In this document: one piece after another, positions 25,993-35,339 of the stretch
Position numbering within the stretch: the stretch's first letter is position 1
Layout of the letters: every line of letters starts with the position of its first letter
Source of the DNA: Paenibacillus oleatilyticus
GTDB taxonomy: Bacteria; Bacillota; Bacilli; Paenibacillales; NBRC-103111
DNA length: 64,000 nt
Direction: 5' to 3'
Assembly: GCF_018998565.1 (NCBI RefSeq)
Contig: NZ_JAHNZO010000039.1
Location: 1-64,000 of the forward strand
Position numbers and translations under genes: made by a program
Notes under the pieces: generated by a model
What the model was told of the DNA's origin: nothing
Databases searched by the model: none
What the model saw: the letters and a program-made list of their open reading frames with translations, nothing else

Positions 25993-26030
25993 AAAAGCCC
26001 CGGTTCCGCATTCAATGCGAGATCGGGGCT
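25993..26030 (-). terminator. Terminator of the Gfo/Idh/MocA gene
   Basis: AGCCCCG and CGGGGCT with an inner GCAT/ATGC pairing form a stem; TTTT follows on the minus strand. It lies between the convergent chemoreceptor and oxidoreductase genes and may serve both. Confidence 0.7.
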
Positions 26031-26038
26031 CCCTACGT

Positions 26039-27121
26039 TTATTCGAAATAGACGGCTTTGCCGGTGCGGGAAGACTCGTAGATCGCTTCGAGAATTTTCG
26101 AAACGACGCAGGCCTGCTCCGGCGTAACGACCGGATCGATATCCTTGTCGATCGCTTCCAGCCACAAGCGGGCTTCGAGATCGGCCGGGCTTTCGCCGTT
26201 GCCTTCGTAAAAATCGACGCCTTTGGCATCCAGCTGGATTTCGTTCATGAACAGTCGGCTGTGCTTCTCGCCGTTGATGCGCAAGCCGTCCCACATGTCA
26301 GCGCCGCCCTCGGTGCCGCACAGCGTCGTTTTGGCTTCGCCGGTTTGCAGCAGGTTGATCGCCCAGCTCGATTCGAGCACGATCGTCGCTCCGTTCTGCA
26401 TCGTAATCATCCCGAACGCGGAATCCTCGACCGTGAACTTCTCCGGGTCCCAGGAGCCCCAAGCGTTGGCAGCGTTTGCTTTCTTCGACAGCTTATGAAA
26501 AGCGGTCCCAAGCACGGCCTTCGGCTTGTAATTGTCCATCATCCACAGCGTCAAGTCGAGCGCGTGCGTCCCGATATCGATCAGCGGGCCTCCGCCTTGC
26601 TTCTCTTCATCCAGAAAGACGCCCCAGGTCGGCACGGCGCGGCGGCGGATTGCGTGCGCTTTAGCGTAATAAATGTCGCCAAGCTCGCCTTCCTCGCAAA
26701 CCTTCTTCAAATATTGGCTGTCCGCGCGGAAACGGTTTTGATAGCCGATCGTCAGCTTTTTGCCGGTCCGCTTCGCCGCTTCCACCATACGTCTGGCGTC
26801 CGCCGCGGTTTTGGCCATCGGCTTCTCGCACATCACGTGCTTGCCGGATTCCAGAGCGTCGATCGTAATGTCGGCGTGGGAATCGTTCGGCGTACAAATA
26901 TGGACGAGATCGAGCGTCGTATCGGCCAGCAGCTGCTTATAATCCGAATACACTTTCGCTCCCGGCGCGCCGAACTTGCTTGCGGCCTCGTGCGCCCGCT
27001 CTTCGACAATATCGCAAAATGCGACCATTTCAGCGTTAGGTTGATTTTTCAGCGCAGGCATGTGCTTGCCATTGGCAATTCCCCCGCAGCCGATAATTCC
27101 AATCCGGTATACTTTAGACAT
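26039..27121 (-). CDS. Gfo/Idh/MocA family NAD(P)-dependent dehydrogenase
   Basis: A 360-aa sugar or inositol dehydrogenase-like enzyme. The N-terminal Rossmann fold opens YRIGIIGCGGIANGKHMPAL, the CEKPMA motif (Lys-Pro near residue 100) follows, and the substrate domain has GGGPLIDIGTHALDL with the catalytic Asp/His pair. Start moved to ATG 27121 (GGAGG 10 nt before it), since the extra N terminus has no family counterpart. The paralogue at 27262-28251 lies 140 bp upstream. Substrate not determinable from sequence. Confidence 0.9.
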   Translation of the reverse strand: MSKVYRIGIIGCGGIANGKHMPALKNQPNAEMVAFCDIVEERAHEAASKFGAPGAKVYSDYKQLLADTTLDLVHICTPNDSHADITIDALESGKHVMCEKPMAKTAADARRMVEAAKRTGKKLTIGYQNRFRADSQYLKKVCEEGELGDIYYAKAHAIRRRAVPTWGVFLDEEKQGGGPLIDIGTHALDLTLWMMDNYKPKAVLGTAFHKLSKKANAANAWGSWDPEKFTVEDSAFGMITMQNGATIVLESSWAINLLQTGEAKTTLCGTEGGADMWDGLRINGEKHSRLFMNEIQLDAKGVDFYEGNGESPADLEARLWLEAIDKDIDPVVTPEQACVVSKILEAIYESSRTGKAVYFE

Positions 27122-27261
27122 GAAGACGGCGCCTCCTTCGTCAATCGCAGTTTGGTTCGTAATCCCAAGCCTTAGTATAGACAAGTTGCGGACAAAAAGA
27201 TATTTCGGAATTGGCGTTCGTTATATGCAATTGTGTCATCACTGCTTCGTTCGGCAGACGC

Positions 27262-28251
27262 CTATACGCGAACCCTACGCTCGGTACGTGCTGCCTCCAG
27301 CAGCGAATCCATAACCCGCGCTTGTCGGAGCGCTTCTTCGGCTCCGTCGCTGTCTTCAGAGCGCCCCTGCTTTCGAAGCAGCACCGCCTCCGCGAAGCTC
27401 TCCGCCTGCAAGCGAAACGGCGTGAGCCGGTCAGTGACCCATTCCTTCCATTGGCTATCAAGCCGACAGCGAATCCGCAGCTCCTCCGCGGTCACGTCGA
27501 GCTCGACCTGCAGCTTCCCCTTTGTCCCCCATAGCTCGAAGCTGGCGCCATGAGGCAGATCCAGCGCCGCATCCAGTTGGGCCGTACGCCCCTCGGCAAA
27601 ATAAAGCGTACCCGCGAACCGCCGGTCTACGCCATGCAGGGGATGCAGGTCCAAAGCGGCATCCGCGGCTACCGGCTCCTCCCGGGTAAAATACCGCGCC
27701 CACGCGACCGGATAACAGCCGATGTCGTACAGCGCGCCTCCGCCCCATTCTTTGCGCCAGCGGCTGCTGGCCTCGTCGGCCACGAACGAAAAGCGCCCGT
27801 AAAACCGGGCCCATTGCCCGATTCCGCCTTCCCTGATCCAATCGCGCATCTGCTCGAATCCAGGATAGTATTTCCATACAAAAGCTTCCCGGACCAGCAC
27901 ATTATGCTTTCGGGCCGCATCGGCAATCGCTTTAGCCTCGCTCCCGCTCAAAGCAAACGGCTTTTCCAGCAGCACGTGCTTTCCGGCTTCGCACGCTTTC
28001 ACCGCCCATTCTTTATGCAGATGATTGAGTAAAGCGATATATACCGCATCAATCTCGGGATCACGCAATAGGGCCTCGTAGCTCTCATAACGCCGGGGCA
28101 CACCAAAGCGCTCGGCAGCGGAACGCCCGTTTTCTTCCGTTCTTCCGGCTACTCCGTGCCACATTCCGTTTGCCGCTTCGTTTAACGCCATACCGGCTTT
28201 GCCTATAATACGTCCCGTCCCCAGGACTCCCCATTTGATTCGATTCGACAC
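27262..28251 (-). CDS. Gfo/Idh/MocA family oxidoreductase (second)
   Basis: A 329-aa NAD(P)-binding enzyme. The Rossmann start WGVLGTGRIIGKAGMAL, the LLEKPFALSG motif and GGGALYDIGCYPVAWARYF mark the family; a Cys-Tyr replaces the Thr-His seen in the other copy, as in the trans-1,2-dihydrobenzene diol dehydrogenase-like subgroup. Only distantly related to its neighbour. Both lie on the same strand between the Pho genes, with no transporter or kinase to suggest a pathway. Confidence 0.88.
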   Translation of the reverse strand: MSNRIKWGVLGTGRIIGKAGMALNEAANGMWHGVAGRTEENGRSAAERFGVPRRYESYEALLRDPEIDAVYIALLNHLHKEWAVKACEAGKHVLLEKPFALSGSEAKAIADAARKHNVLVREAFVWKYYPGFEQMRDWIREGGIGQWARFYGRFSFVADEASSRWRKEWGGGALYDIGCYPVAWARYFTREEPVAADAALDLHPLHGVDRRFAGTLYFAEGRTAQLDAALDLPHGASFELWGTKGKLQVELDVTAEELRIRCRLDSQWKEWVTDRLTPFRLQAESFAEAVLLRKQGRSEDSDGAEEALRQARVMDSLLEAARTERRVRV

Positions 28252-28335
28252 CGATTCACCCTGCCTTTCGACCTATTTCCCGGGAAATGGATATTGATCG
28301 CCCCTATTCGACCCAAGGAACTCCGCTTATACACA

Positions 28336-28369
28336 AAGAAAAGGAGGCCGCGATGTCTGCTGCCTCCTC
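28336..28369 (-). terminator. Terminator after phoP
   Basis: AGGAGGC and GCCTCCT form a stem with a TTTTC tract on the minus strand. It lies just downstream of the phoP stop. Confidence 0.75.
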
Positions 28370-28382
28370 CCTGCTGCGCAAG

Positions 28383-29102
28383 CTATCCTTTTTTTCCTGA
28401 CGAAGTGACCAGCTTGTAGCCGACGCCGCGAATCGATTCGATCTGCACCGACTGCTGGTTCATTTCCAGCTTTTTGCGAAGGGAACTGACGTGCACGTCC
28501 ACCGTCCGCTGGCCGCCGATATAGTCGAAGCCCCAGACGATGTTCATCAGATCGTCCCGCGTCACGACGACGCCCGGCCGCTGCACGAGATACAGCAGCA
28601 CTTCGAACTCCTTCGGACGAAGTGGAATCGACTCGCCGCCGAGCAGCACCTCGTATTTTTCCGGATAAATATACAGGTCGCCCGCGGTGATGACCTTCTC
28701 CCCGCTTCCCGGCTTATCCTGCAGGCCGTCATCGGCCGTTGTCCGCCGCAGCACGGCGGATACCCGTGCCAACAGCTCTGCCACGCCGAACGGCTTCGTA
28801 ATATAGTCGTCGGCTCCGTATTTGAGCCCTTGCACGACTTCTTCCTCGGCATTGCGGGCGGTCAGGATGATCACCGGCGTTTTGTTTCCTTTTTGCCGGA
28901 GCTTGGATAAAATCTCAAAGCCGTTCATCCCGGGAAGCATGATGTCCAGGACGATGAGATCGAACTGATGCTGCAGCGCTGCCTGCAATCCGTCGCTTCC
29001 GTGATCGACCACTTTGGTTTCGTAGCCTTCTTGCGTAAGATTATAAGACAACAGCCTCGCTAGCGTAGGCTCGTCCTCAATAACCAAAATTTTTTGCGGC
29101 AT
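28383..29102 (-). CDS. phoP: Phosphate response regulator PhoP
   Basis: An OmpR-family regulator of 239 aa. Receiver with IEDEP, phospho-acceptor Asp in LIVLDIMLPGMNG and Lys in YITKPF; C-terminal winged helix with IPLRPKEFEVLLYL and VDVHVSSLRKKLE. Start at ATG 29102, with GGGGGAG before it. The adjacent kinase, the location beside polA and the Pst genes support PhoP rather than another OmpR-type regulator. It is downstream of phoR here, 96 bp away, which is the reverse of the Bacillus phoP-phoR order. Confidence 0.85.
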   Translation of the reverse strand: MPQKILVIEDEPTLARLLSYNLTQEGYETKVVDHGSDGLQAALQHQFDLIVLDIMLPGMNGFEILSKLRQKGNKTPVIILTARNAEEEVVQGLKYGADDYITKPFGVAELLARVSAVLRRTTADDGLQDKPGSGEKVITAGDLYIYPEKYEVLLGGESIPLRPKEFEVLLYLVQRPGVVVTRDDLMNIVWGFDYIGGQRTVDVHVSSLRKKLEMNQQSVQIESIRGVGYKLVTSSGKKG

Positions 29103-29198
29103 GTTACTCCCCCGGGCATTCATTCTATATCTAAAGCTTAACATAGCCTATATTTATTGACAAACGGTAAATGGTTTTTTGGACCAATCGGCGTGCGC

Positions 29199-30998
29199 TC
29201 AGTGAATCATCGGCATATCGATCTCGAACTTCGTGCCGACGCCGACCTCGCTTTCCACCCGGATCGTACCCTTGTGAAGCTCCACCAGATGCTTGACGAT
29301 CGACAGCCCGAGTCCCGTGCCCCCGGAGCTGCGGGAACGCGCCTTGTCCACCCGGTAAAACCGCTCGAAGATGCGCGGCAGGTCCTTCTTCGGAATACCG
29401 ATACCGGTATCCGCAATCGTAATCCGGACTTTGTCGTCCGCCGCCTCCGACGTTCCGCCGAGCAACTGCTCGACCCTCACCTTCACTTTACCGCCCTCCG
29501 GCGTATAGTTGATCCCGTTCGACAGCAGGTTGATCAAAATCTGCCGCAGCCGGTCCTCGTCCGCTTCCATATAAATGTCTTCGGGCACCTGCATGTCCAG
29601 CTCGATCGATTTCTTCGCCGCCTCCGTCCGCATCACGTTGACGCAATGACCGACGAACGTTTCCAGATGCACTGGCGAGAACTGCAGCGGAATGCGCTTC
29701 GATTCGATTTTGGACAGCTCCAGAATGTCCCCGATCAACCGGTTGAGCCGCTCGCTCTCGTCGAAAATGATCTGGAGAAACGACCGCGCCGTTTCCTTGT
29801 CGTTCAGCGCTCCGGCCAGCAGCGTTTCGGCGAAGCCTTTGACCGCAGCGATCGGCGTCTTCAGCTCGTGGGACACGTTGGCGACGAATTCGCTGCGCAT
29901 CCGCTCCAACCGCCGAACGGCGGTGATATCGTGCAGCACGATGAGAAGCCCCGTCCATTCCTGGCTCGAATCCGAGATTGGACTCAGGTTGATCTCCAGA
30001 ATCCGCTCGCTTGGGTAGTAGAAAATCATTTCGTCCCGGATATGCTCGCGAACTTCGATACATTCCTGAATCATCTGGGTGAACTCGAACTGCTGTTTCG
30101 CCTGATCGAATTTTTTCCCCAGGAGCTCTTGGGCGGAAAAGCCCAAGATATCTTCGGCCGAACGGTTCAGAAGCACGATCTTGCCTTCCCGGTCGATCAT
30201 CATGACGCCGCTGATCATGTTCTCCAGTACGCTCTTAAGCCGGTTCTCGTCCTCCAGAATGCGGTTCATCTGCAGCTGTAAACTGTCCGCCATCCGGTTG
30301 ATCGCATTGCCGAGCTGCCCGATCTCGTCTTTTTTGTTGAGCTGGACGCGGTACTTGTAATTCATGTCCGTAATCTGCTGCGCGACGCTCGTGATCAGCT
30401 CGATCGGTCGCGTAATGCCGTAGGCGACGCGGTAGCTGATCAGACCGGCCAGCAGGAACACCGCCACCAGCCCGCCGAGCAGCACGTACCATACTTTGCG
30501 GATCGACTGCTCGACCTCCGCCAGACTCATCGCAAGCCGAAGATAGCCTTCGGTCTTGTCTCCCATCTGCACCGGAATCGCGACGTAGAGCATGTTTTGC
30601 CCGATCGTGCTGCTGTAGCGCTTCGCGTAGCCGACTTTCCCCGAGCTTGCCGCAGCTTCGATTTCTTCACGGTGCAGGTGATTCTCCATCTCCGCCGGAT
30701 TGGAGTCCGAATCGGCCAATACCTTGCCGTCTCCGCGGATATACGTGACCCGGGCGTCGGCAAACTGCTTCAGCCGGGTGGCGCGCTCCGAGAACTCCTT
30801 CATCAGCTCCGGCTCCGATCCCCGGTGGCTCCAATCCATCGTCGAGAGGATGATTCGCAGCTCCCGCTCCATATTCGTTTTGAGCGAGTCGATGTACGAT
30901 TGCTGCAGCATTTGGGCCATGAACAAACCGGCCATCAGCACGGAAGCGCCGATCAAAGCGATAAAAATCAAGGTCAACCGGGCGCGGAACATCTTCAT
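29199..30998 (-). CDS. phoR: Phosphate sensor histidine kinase PhoR
   Basis: A membrane kinase of about 599 aa. Two helices (about residues 6-28 and 150-175) enclose an extracellular Cache-like domain, then HAMP, a PAS domain (about 240-350), a HisKA domain with VSHELKTPIAAVKGFAETLL and a HATPase (N box ILINLLSNGINYTPEGG, G boxes DTGIGIPKKDL and GTGLGLSIVKHLV). The HisKA box matches PhoR of Bacillus. Start at ATG 30998, though GGAGGG is 12 nt away. In this genome it precedes phoP and is directly followed by it. Confidence 0.87.
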   Translation of the reverse strand: MKMFRARLTLIFIALIGASVLMAGLFMAQMLQQSYIDSLKTNMERELRIILSTMDWSHRGSEPELMKEFSERATRLKQFADARVTYIRGDGKVLADSDSNPAEMENHLHREEIEAAASSGKVGYAKRYSSTIGQNMLYVAIPVQMGDKTEGYLRLAMSLAEVEQSIRKVWYVLLGGLVAVFLLAGLISYRVAYGITRPIELITSVAQQITDMNYKYRVQLNKKDEIGQLGNAINRMADSLQLQMNRILEDENRLKSVLENMISGVMMIDREGKIVLLNRSAEDILGFSAQELLGKKFDQAKQQFEFTQMIQECIEVREHIRDEMIFYYPSERILEINLSPISDSSQEWTGLLIVLHDITAVRRLERMRSEFVANVSHELKTPIAAVKGFAETLLAGALNDKETARSFLQIIFDESERLNRLIGDILELSKIESKRIPLQFSPVHLETFVGHCVNVMRTEAAKKSIELDMQVPEDIYMEADEDRLRQILINLLSNGINYTPEGGKVKVRVEQLLGGTSEAADDKVRITIADTGIGIPKKDLPRIFERFYRVDKARSRSSGGTGLGLSIVKHLVELHKGTIRVESEVGVGTKFEIDMPMIH

Positions 30999-31059
30999 AA
31001 GGTGCGTCTTCCCTCCAAGCAAGCTGCGCGGGCGCCAAAGTCCCGACAAACGTTTTTAC

Positions 31060-32055
31060 TCAATATCGTACTTGTTCGGCCGGCGGAGCGCCAGTTAATT
31101 TTGTGTAAAGGGACGAGCGCCAATATTTTTTCATCAACCAATGATTGAGCGTGGCCATCGGCTGTTGGATCAAAATCGACAGAACGACGGGCACCGCGGT
31201 CAGCGGCTCGAAATAAGCGAGCGCCAGCACCAGCCCGAGCGAAATGTTGCGCATGCCGGACGAATACGTAATGGCGATGATCAGTTCGGGCTTGCGCAGC
31301 CATACCGAGCCTGCGAAGCCGATCAGATACGACAGGATCACCAGCAGAACGACCAGCGGAATCACGACGATCATATCGCTCTTCATCTGCGCCACATACG
31401 GCTCGATTGCCGCCGCATTGATCATGACCACGACGGCCAGCGCCAGCTTGGAGGTCGGCCCGCAGACGGGAGCCGACCAGTTCTTGAAGCGCTGCTTGGA
31501 CAGCTCGTTCACGAGCACGCCGAGAATCGTCGGCACCACGATGATTTTGACCAAATCCAGCATGACCTTAGTATGATCGAACGCGATCGCCTCGCCGAAG
31601 AACAGCTCCACCGCAGCCGGAATGACGAACGGGCTGAGGGCCGAATCAATCACGATCATGGCCAGAGCGAGCGGCACATGCCCTTTGGACAACCCAACCC
31701 AGATGACGGACGATACCCCGAGCGGGATAATCGCGAACAGGACGAACCCGACCACATAAGGCGATTCCGCGCCGAAGGCGGTCCGGCCGATCGCATAACC
31801 AAGCGCCGGCGCCACGACATGCGATAGCACGAACGTCAGCGCCATCGGCAGCGGCATCCGGAACGCTTCGCGGATCTGGCCGAAGCTGCAGCCGGTCGCC
31901 ATGACGAAGGTCAAATAAGCGAACAGCAGCGGCACCGCCGCTGTCCAGCTATTCATATAATGAGACAAAAGAAACCCCAGTATCAACGATACCGGGACAA
32001 TGACGGACAAATATTTTTCTATCCAGGCGTTCAGCCTGATGCCGAATGATTCCAT
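31060..32055 (-). CDS. Bile acid:sodium symporter (BASS/SBF) family transporter
   Basis: A 331-aa membrane protein with about ten helices and the SBF-family segments LTFVMATGCSFGQIREAFRM, LVDSALSPF-like IVIDSALSPFVIP and ITYSSGMRNISLGLVLALA. Members move organic anions or arsenite with sodium or protons; no Acr3-type Cys is evident, so the substrate is open. The ATG at 32055 is preferred; translating from 32256 would overlap the fumarase gene by almost 190 nt. It starts 14 bp after fumarase, so the two are co-transcribed, which might mean a dicarboxylate substrate (inference). Confidence 0.8.
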   Translation of the reverse strand: MESFGIRLNAWIEKYLSVIVPVSLILGFLLSHYMNSWTAAVPLLFAYLTFVMATGCSFGQIREAFRMPLPMALTFVLSHVVAPALGYAIGRTAFGAESPYVVGFVLFAIIPLGVSSVIWVGLSKGHVPLALAMIVIDSALSPFVIPAAVELFFGEAIAFDHTKVMLDLVKIIVVPTILGVLVNELSKQRFKNWSAPVCGPTSKLALAVVVMINAAAIEPYVAQMKSDMIVVIPLVVLLVILSYLIGFAGSVWLRKPELIIAITYSSGMRNISLGLVLALAYFEPLTAVPVVLSILIQQPMATLNHWLMKKYWRSSLYTKLTGAPPAEQVRY

Positions 32056-32069
32056 TTCAATGCCAGGCC

Positions 32070-33605
32070 TTACACGAAGACCGGTTCCTTGAACTGGGCC
32101 AGCTTCTCGCGCGACTCCTGCTCGACGTCGGCGTGCAGGCTGTTGCCGTGGGAATCCATCGTGACGATGGCCGCAAAGCCTTCGGTTTGCAGATGCCACA
32201 TCGCTTCCGGAATGCCGAATTCCATGAAGTCGACGCCTTCCACTTTCTTGAAGCATTCCGCATAGTATTGGGCTGCGCCGCCGATGGCATTCAGATAGAC
32301 CGCGCCGTGCTCCTGCAGCGCTTTGAGCGTTTTGGCGCCCATGCCGCCTTTGCCGATGACCGCGCGGATGCCGAACTTCTTAATAATATCGCCTTGGTAA
32401 GGCTCCTCGCGGATGCTGGTCGTCGGGCCTGCCGCTTTTACGATCCAGTTCCCTTCCGCATCCTTGGCCATGACCGGTCCGCAGTGATAAATCACCGCGC
32501 CGTTCAGATCTACCGGAGAATCGTGATCCATCAAATATTTGTGCAACGCGTCGCGGCCCGTATGCATCGGTCCGTTAATAATCACGACGTCGCCGACGCG
32601 AAGCTGGCGGATCTGCTCCTCGGAGATCGGCGTTTGCAGCACGACTTCGCGGCGCTCGCCCGACTCGGACGCGGCGGCCGGCTCGTCCTTCTGCATCGGC
32701 AGCTCTTCGCCCTTGCGGTATACCCACTTCGTGATCGCGCCCGTTGCCGGATCAAGCAGCACGCCTTGTCTGCGGAACGCCCAGCAGTTGTACGCGACAG
32801 AGACGAAGAAGCTCGCCGGCAGCCGGTTCATGACGCCGACCTTGCAGCCGAGCAGCGTCACTTGACCGCCGAAGCCCATCGTTCCGATGCCGAGCTTGTT
32901 GGCGTTGTCCATAATGTAGTCTTCCAGCTTGCGGAGCTCATCGTTCGGATTGACGTCGTCCGCCGCCCGGAACAGCTGGTGCTTCGCGAGCTCGTAGCCG
33001 GTCGTCCGGTCGCCGCCGATGCCTACGCCGATGAACCCGGCGCTACAGCCTTGGCCTTGCGCCTGATACACCGCATGCATGATGCATTTGCGGATGCCGT
33101 CGAGGTCGCGGCCCGCTTTGCCGAGGCCTTCGAGCTCGGTCGGCAGGCTGTATTGAATGTTCTTATTTTCACAGCCGCCGCCCTTGAGGATCAGCTTCGC
33201 TTCGATTTCATTCCGTTCCCACTGCTCGAAGTGGATGACCGGGGTGCCCGGACCGATGTTGTCCCCGCTGTTCGCACCGGTCAGCGAATCGACGGAGTTC
33301 GTCCGCAGCTTGCTGTCCTTCGTCGCTTGGGCGACGGCGGCGATGATCTGCTTCTTCATCTCGATCTGGTTGGCGCCGACCGGACAATGAACGATAAACG
33401 TCGGCATTCCCGTATCCTGACAGATCGGCGATACGTTGCACTCCGCCATCCGGATGTTGTCTGCAATCGTGGACAGCGAAAGCGCGGAGCGCGTACCCGC
33501 ATCCTCCTGGGCACGGGCAGCCTGAATCGCTTCCCGGACGTCGGCCGGAAGGTTCGTAGACGTTTCGACGATCAATTGATAGATGCTCTCTTGAAAATGC
33601 TGCAT
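32070..33605 (-). CDS. Class I fumarate hydratase (iron-sulfur)
   Basis: Interconverts fumarate and malate in the TCA cycle. The 511-aa protein fuses the alpha part (NVSPICQDTGMPTF, GANSGDN, GQGCSAGFIGVGIGGDR) with the beta part (INGPMHTGRDALHKYL, GAVIYHCGPV, GKGGMG). Three Cys (in SPICQDT, KGGGCEN and GQGCSAG) are placed to bind the oxygen-sensitive 4Fe-4S cluster. Start at ATG 33605 (AAAGGAG upstream) rather than 33713. It is unrelated to the class II FumC. Followed at once by the BASS transporter. Confidence 0.94.
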   Translation of the reverse strand: MQHFQESIYQLIVETSTNLPADVREAIQAARAQEDAGTRSALSLSTIADNIRMAECNVSPICQDTGMPTFIVHCPVGANQIEMKKQIIAAVAQATKDSKLRTNSVDSLTGANSGDNIGPGTPVIHFEQWERNEIEAKLILKGGGCENKNIQYSLPTELEGLGKAGRDLDGIRKCIMHAVYQAQGQGCSAGFIGVGIGGDRTTGYELAKHQLFRAADDVNPNDELRKLEDYIMDNANKLGIGTMGFGGQVTLLGCKVGVMNRLPASFFVSVAYNCWAFRRQGVLLDPATGAITKWVYRKGEELPMQKDEPAAASESGERREVVLQTPISEEQIRQLRVGDVVIINGPMHTGRDALHKYLMDHDSPVDLNGAVIYHCGPVMAKDAEGNWIVKAAGPTTSIREEPYQGDIIKKFGIRAVIGKGGMGAKTLKALQEHGAVYLNAIGGAAQYYAECFKKVEGVDFMEFGIPEAMWHLQTEGFAAIVTMDSHGNSLHADVEQESREKLAQFKEPVFV

Positions 33606-33956
33606 GATGGCAAAAGACTCCTTTCGTTTTTCGCAAAAACGATACTTGATAGCATGGAAACGCATAAATCTATAATAGCATATTCGGACAGGGACCAACA
33701 CCCGATTTTGCACGATGCCGAAGGGAGGAAAGCCCGTTTTACGGGAGCGGCTGCATCAAGCGATCCTGCGGCGCGGCAGGCAGCATGGAAAAACAATAAA
33801 ATCTTCATGACTCTGAAAGATTTAGAACAGACGGTCGGGGGACAAATCGTGTATAATCCAAATGTACAAAGCTTCGCCTTGCGCCAATCGATCGATACGA
33901 AGCCTTGACCGGGCGCAGGAAGCCCAAGCTGAATTCATAACTTAGGATGATGATGG

Positions 33957-34538
33957 ATGGAAAGTCATTTTTTAGCTTATTTGTACCGGCTGCGGTATAT
34001 CGAGCGCTGGAGCCTCATGCGGAACGTGCTCAAGGAAAATGTCGCCGAACACTCTTTTCACGTCTCGATTCTGACTCATGTGCTGTGCACGATTGCCAAC
34101 GAGGTGTACGGCAAGCAGGTGCCGACGGAGCGCGCCGTCAGCATGGCGCTGTTCCACGACGCGACGGAGGTTTTCACGGGAGACATTCCGACGCCGGTGA
34201 AGCACCACAATCCGAAGATTCTTTCCAACTTCCGCGAGATCGAGCAGCTTGCCGCCGAGCGACTGCTGGACATGGTTCCGGAGCCGCTGCGACACGTGTA
34301 CGACCCGCTGATCGTTGCGAAGAAGGATGCCGATCCCGAGCTGAAAAAATACGTCAAAGGCGCCGATCTTCTGGACGCCTATCTCAAATGCGTGTCCGAG
34401 CTGTCCGCCGGCAACCGCGAATTCGCCACGGCGAAGAAGCAGATCGAGCAATCGATTGAGGAAATGAACATGCCCGAGCTGGACTATTTCCTGCAGCATC
34501 TTGCCCCGAGCCTCGAGAAGACGCTCGACGAGCTATAG
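33957..34538 (+). CDS. yfbR: 5'-deoxynucleotidase, YfbR-like HD-domain protein
   Basis: A 193-aa HD phosphohydrolase. The metal-binding set is His in VAEHSFHVS, the His-Asp pair in ALFHDATEVFTGDIPTPVKH, and a distal Asp in YVKGADLLDAYLKC. The FTGDIPTPVK motif is characteristic of YfbR, which dephosphorylates deoxynucleoside 5'-monophosphates. Starts at ATG 33957 after AGGATGATG. Stands alone on the plus strand between fumarase and a second ytaF. Confidence 0.85.
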   Translation: MESHFLAYLYRLRYIERWSLMRNVLKENVAEHSFHVSILTHVLCTIANEVYGKQVPTERAVSMALFHDATEVFTGDIPTPVKHHNPKILSNFREIEQLAAERLLDMVPEPLRHVYDPLIVAKKDADPELKKYVKGADLLDAYLKCVSELSAGNREFATAKKQIEQSIEEMNMPELDYFLQHLAPSLEKTLDEL

Positions 34539-34546
34539 CCCTAACG

Positions 34547-34584
34547 AAAAAGCAGTCCGACGCGAACCCGCGCAGACTGCTTTT
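34547..34584. terminator. Terminator downstream of the yfbR-like gene
   Basis: AAAAGCAGTC pairs with GACTGCTTTT, with CGCG/CGCG pairing inside. A-run and T-run on opposite sides make it usable from both strands, and it lies between convergent genes. Confidence 0.8.
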
Positions 34585-34666
34585 CTCTATCTTTCGTTCC
34601 TTTCCTGTCATAACAAGCCGCCGCAGTCCGTAGTATAGTAAAGACAAGTAGCCGGGGGCCGTCTCC

Positions 34667-35302
34667 TTAGTCAAACAGGGAGTTGCATGCAATCACCAGA
34701 AGGATCACCCCGCTGATCAATGTACCGAATTGTCCCAAGGTGAAGGACCCGATGCGGACTCCCGCCACTTTCCGGCCTATTGCGACGCCGATCCAGATGG
34801 TAATAAAGCTTCCTTGTGCAGCCGTAAGCGAGATGGCGAGCGGCGACAAATTCATCAGCCCTGCGCTCAGACCGTTCGTGACGGCATTCGCCGAAAGCGC
34901 GATGCCCAGAACAACCGATTCGCCGATCCCGATGGACCCGGATTTATCCTTGTCGGCTTTCTCGGGATGCTGCAGAAGATCTTTTAACGATGAGCCGTCG
35001 GACCGGTCTTCCTTCTCCTCGGTCGTCATCGCTTGCTTTCGCGGCATCGCCAGCAGCACGATGCGCAGCCCGATGACCGTCAAGACGAAGGCTCCGACCA
35101 AAACCGGAAACATTCCCGGAAGCACCTCCGAAAGCCACTGTCCGAAAAAAATCCCCGTTTCGCTGAACAGAAAACAAATCATGGCGATGATCAGATTCGA
35201 CAACACGCCGACGCGGATTCGCCGAATCCCATACGATATCCCTACACCCAAATTATCCAGACTCGACGAGACGGCAAACCCTGCAATTAACAGCCATGTC
35301 AT
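34667..35302 (-). CDS. Second YtaF/MntP-like membrane protein
   Basis: A 211-aa protein, paralogous to the one at 4365-5048: FAVSSSLDNLGVGISYGIRR at the start, a matching ALSANAVTNGLSAGLM half-motif, and the same EF-hand-like loop DKDKSGSIGIGE in the middle. The charged Asp in the second half-motif is replaced by Asn (LSANAVT instead of LSLDAFG). About six helices. Divergent from the XRE-DUF1232 regulator, with shared palindromic sites between them, so this regulator probably controls it. Function not known; the related MntP family exports manganese. Confidence 0.82.
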   Translation of the reverse strand: MTWLLIAGFAVSSSLDNLGVGISYGIRRIRVGVLSNLIIAMICFLFSETGIFFGQWLSEVLPGMFPVLVGAFVLTVIGLRIVLLAMPRKQAMTTEEKEDRSDGSSLKDLLQHPEKADKDKSGSIGIGESVVLGIALSANAVTNGLSAGLMNLSPLAISLTAAQGSFITIWIGVAIGRKVAGVRIGSFTLGQFGTLISGVILLVIACNSLFD

Positions 35303-35339
35303 GCTGTTTCACTCCTTTTCGCTTTATATTGGCATCATA

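Noticed and set aside
31090-31110. TTTACA-like and TTAACT repeats 11 bp apart on the minus strand
   Set aside because: They lie inside the C-terminal codons of the BASS transporter and are explained by the LYTKLTG coding sequence. Only two repeats are present.
32046-33908. 620-codon open frame on the plus strand opposite fumarase
   Set aside because: Antisense shadow with unlikely composition; the fumarase frame carries all family motifs.
33807-33908. 33-codon ORF (MTLKDLEQTVGGQ...) upstream of yfbR
   Set aside because: No ribosome binding site and no recognised family; it is the tail of the antisense frame opposite fumarase.
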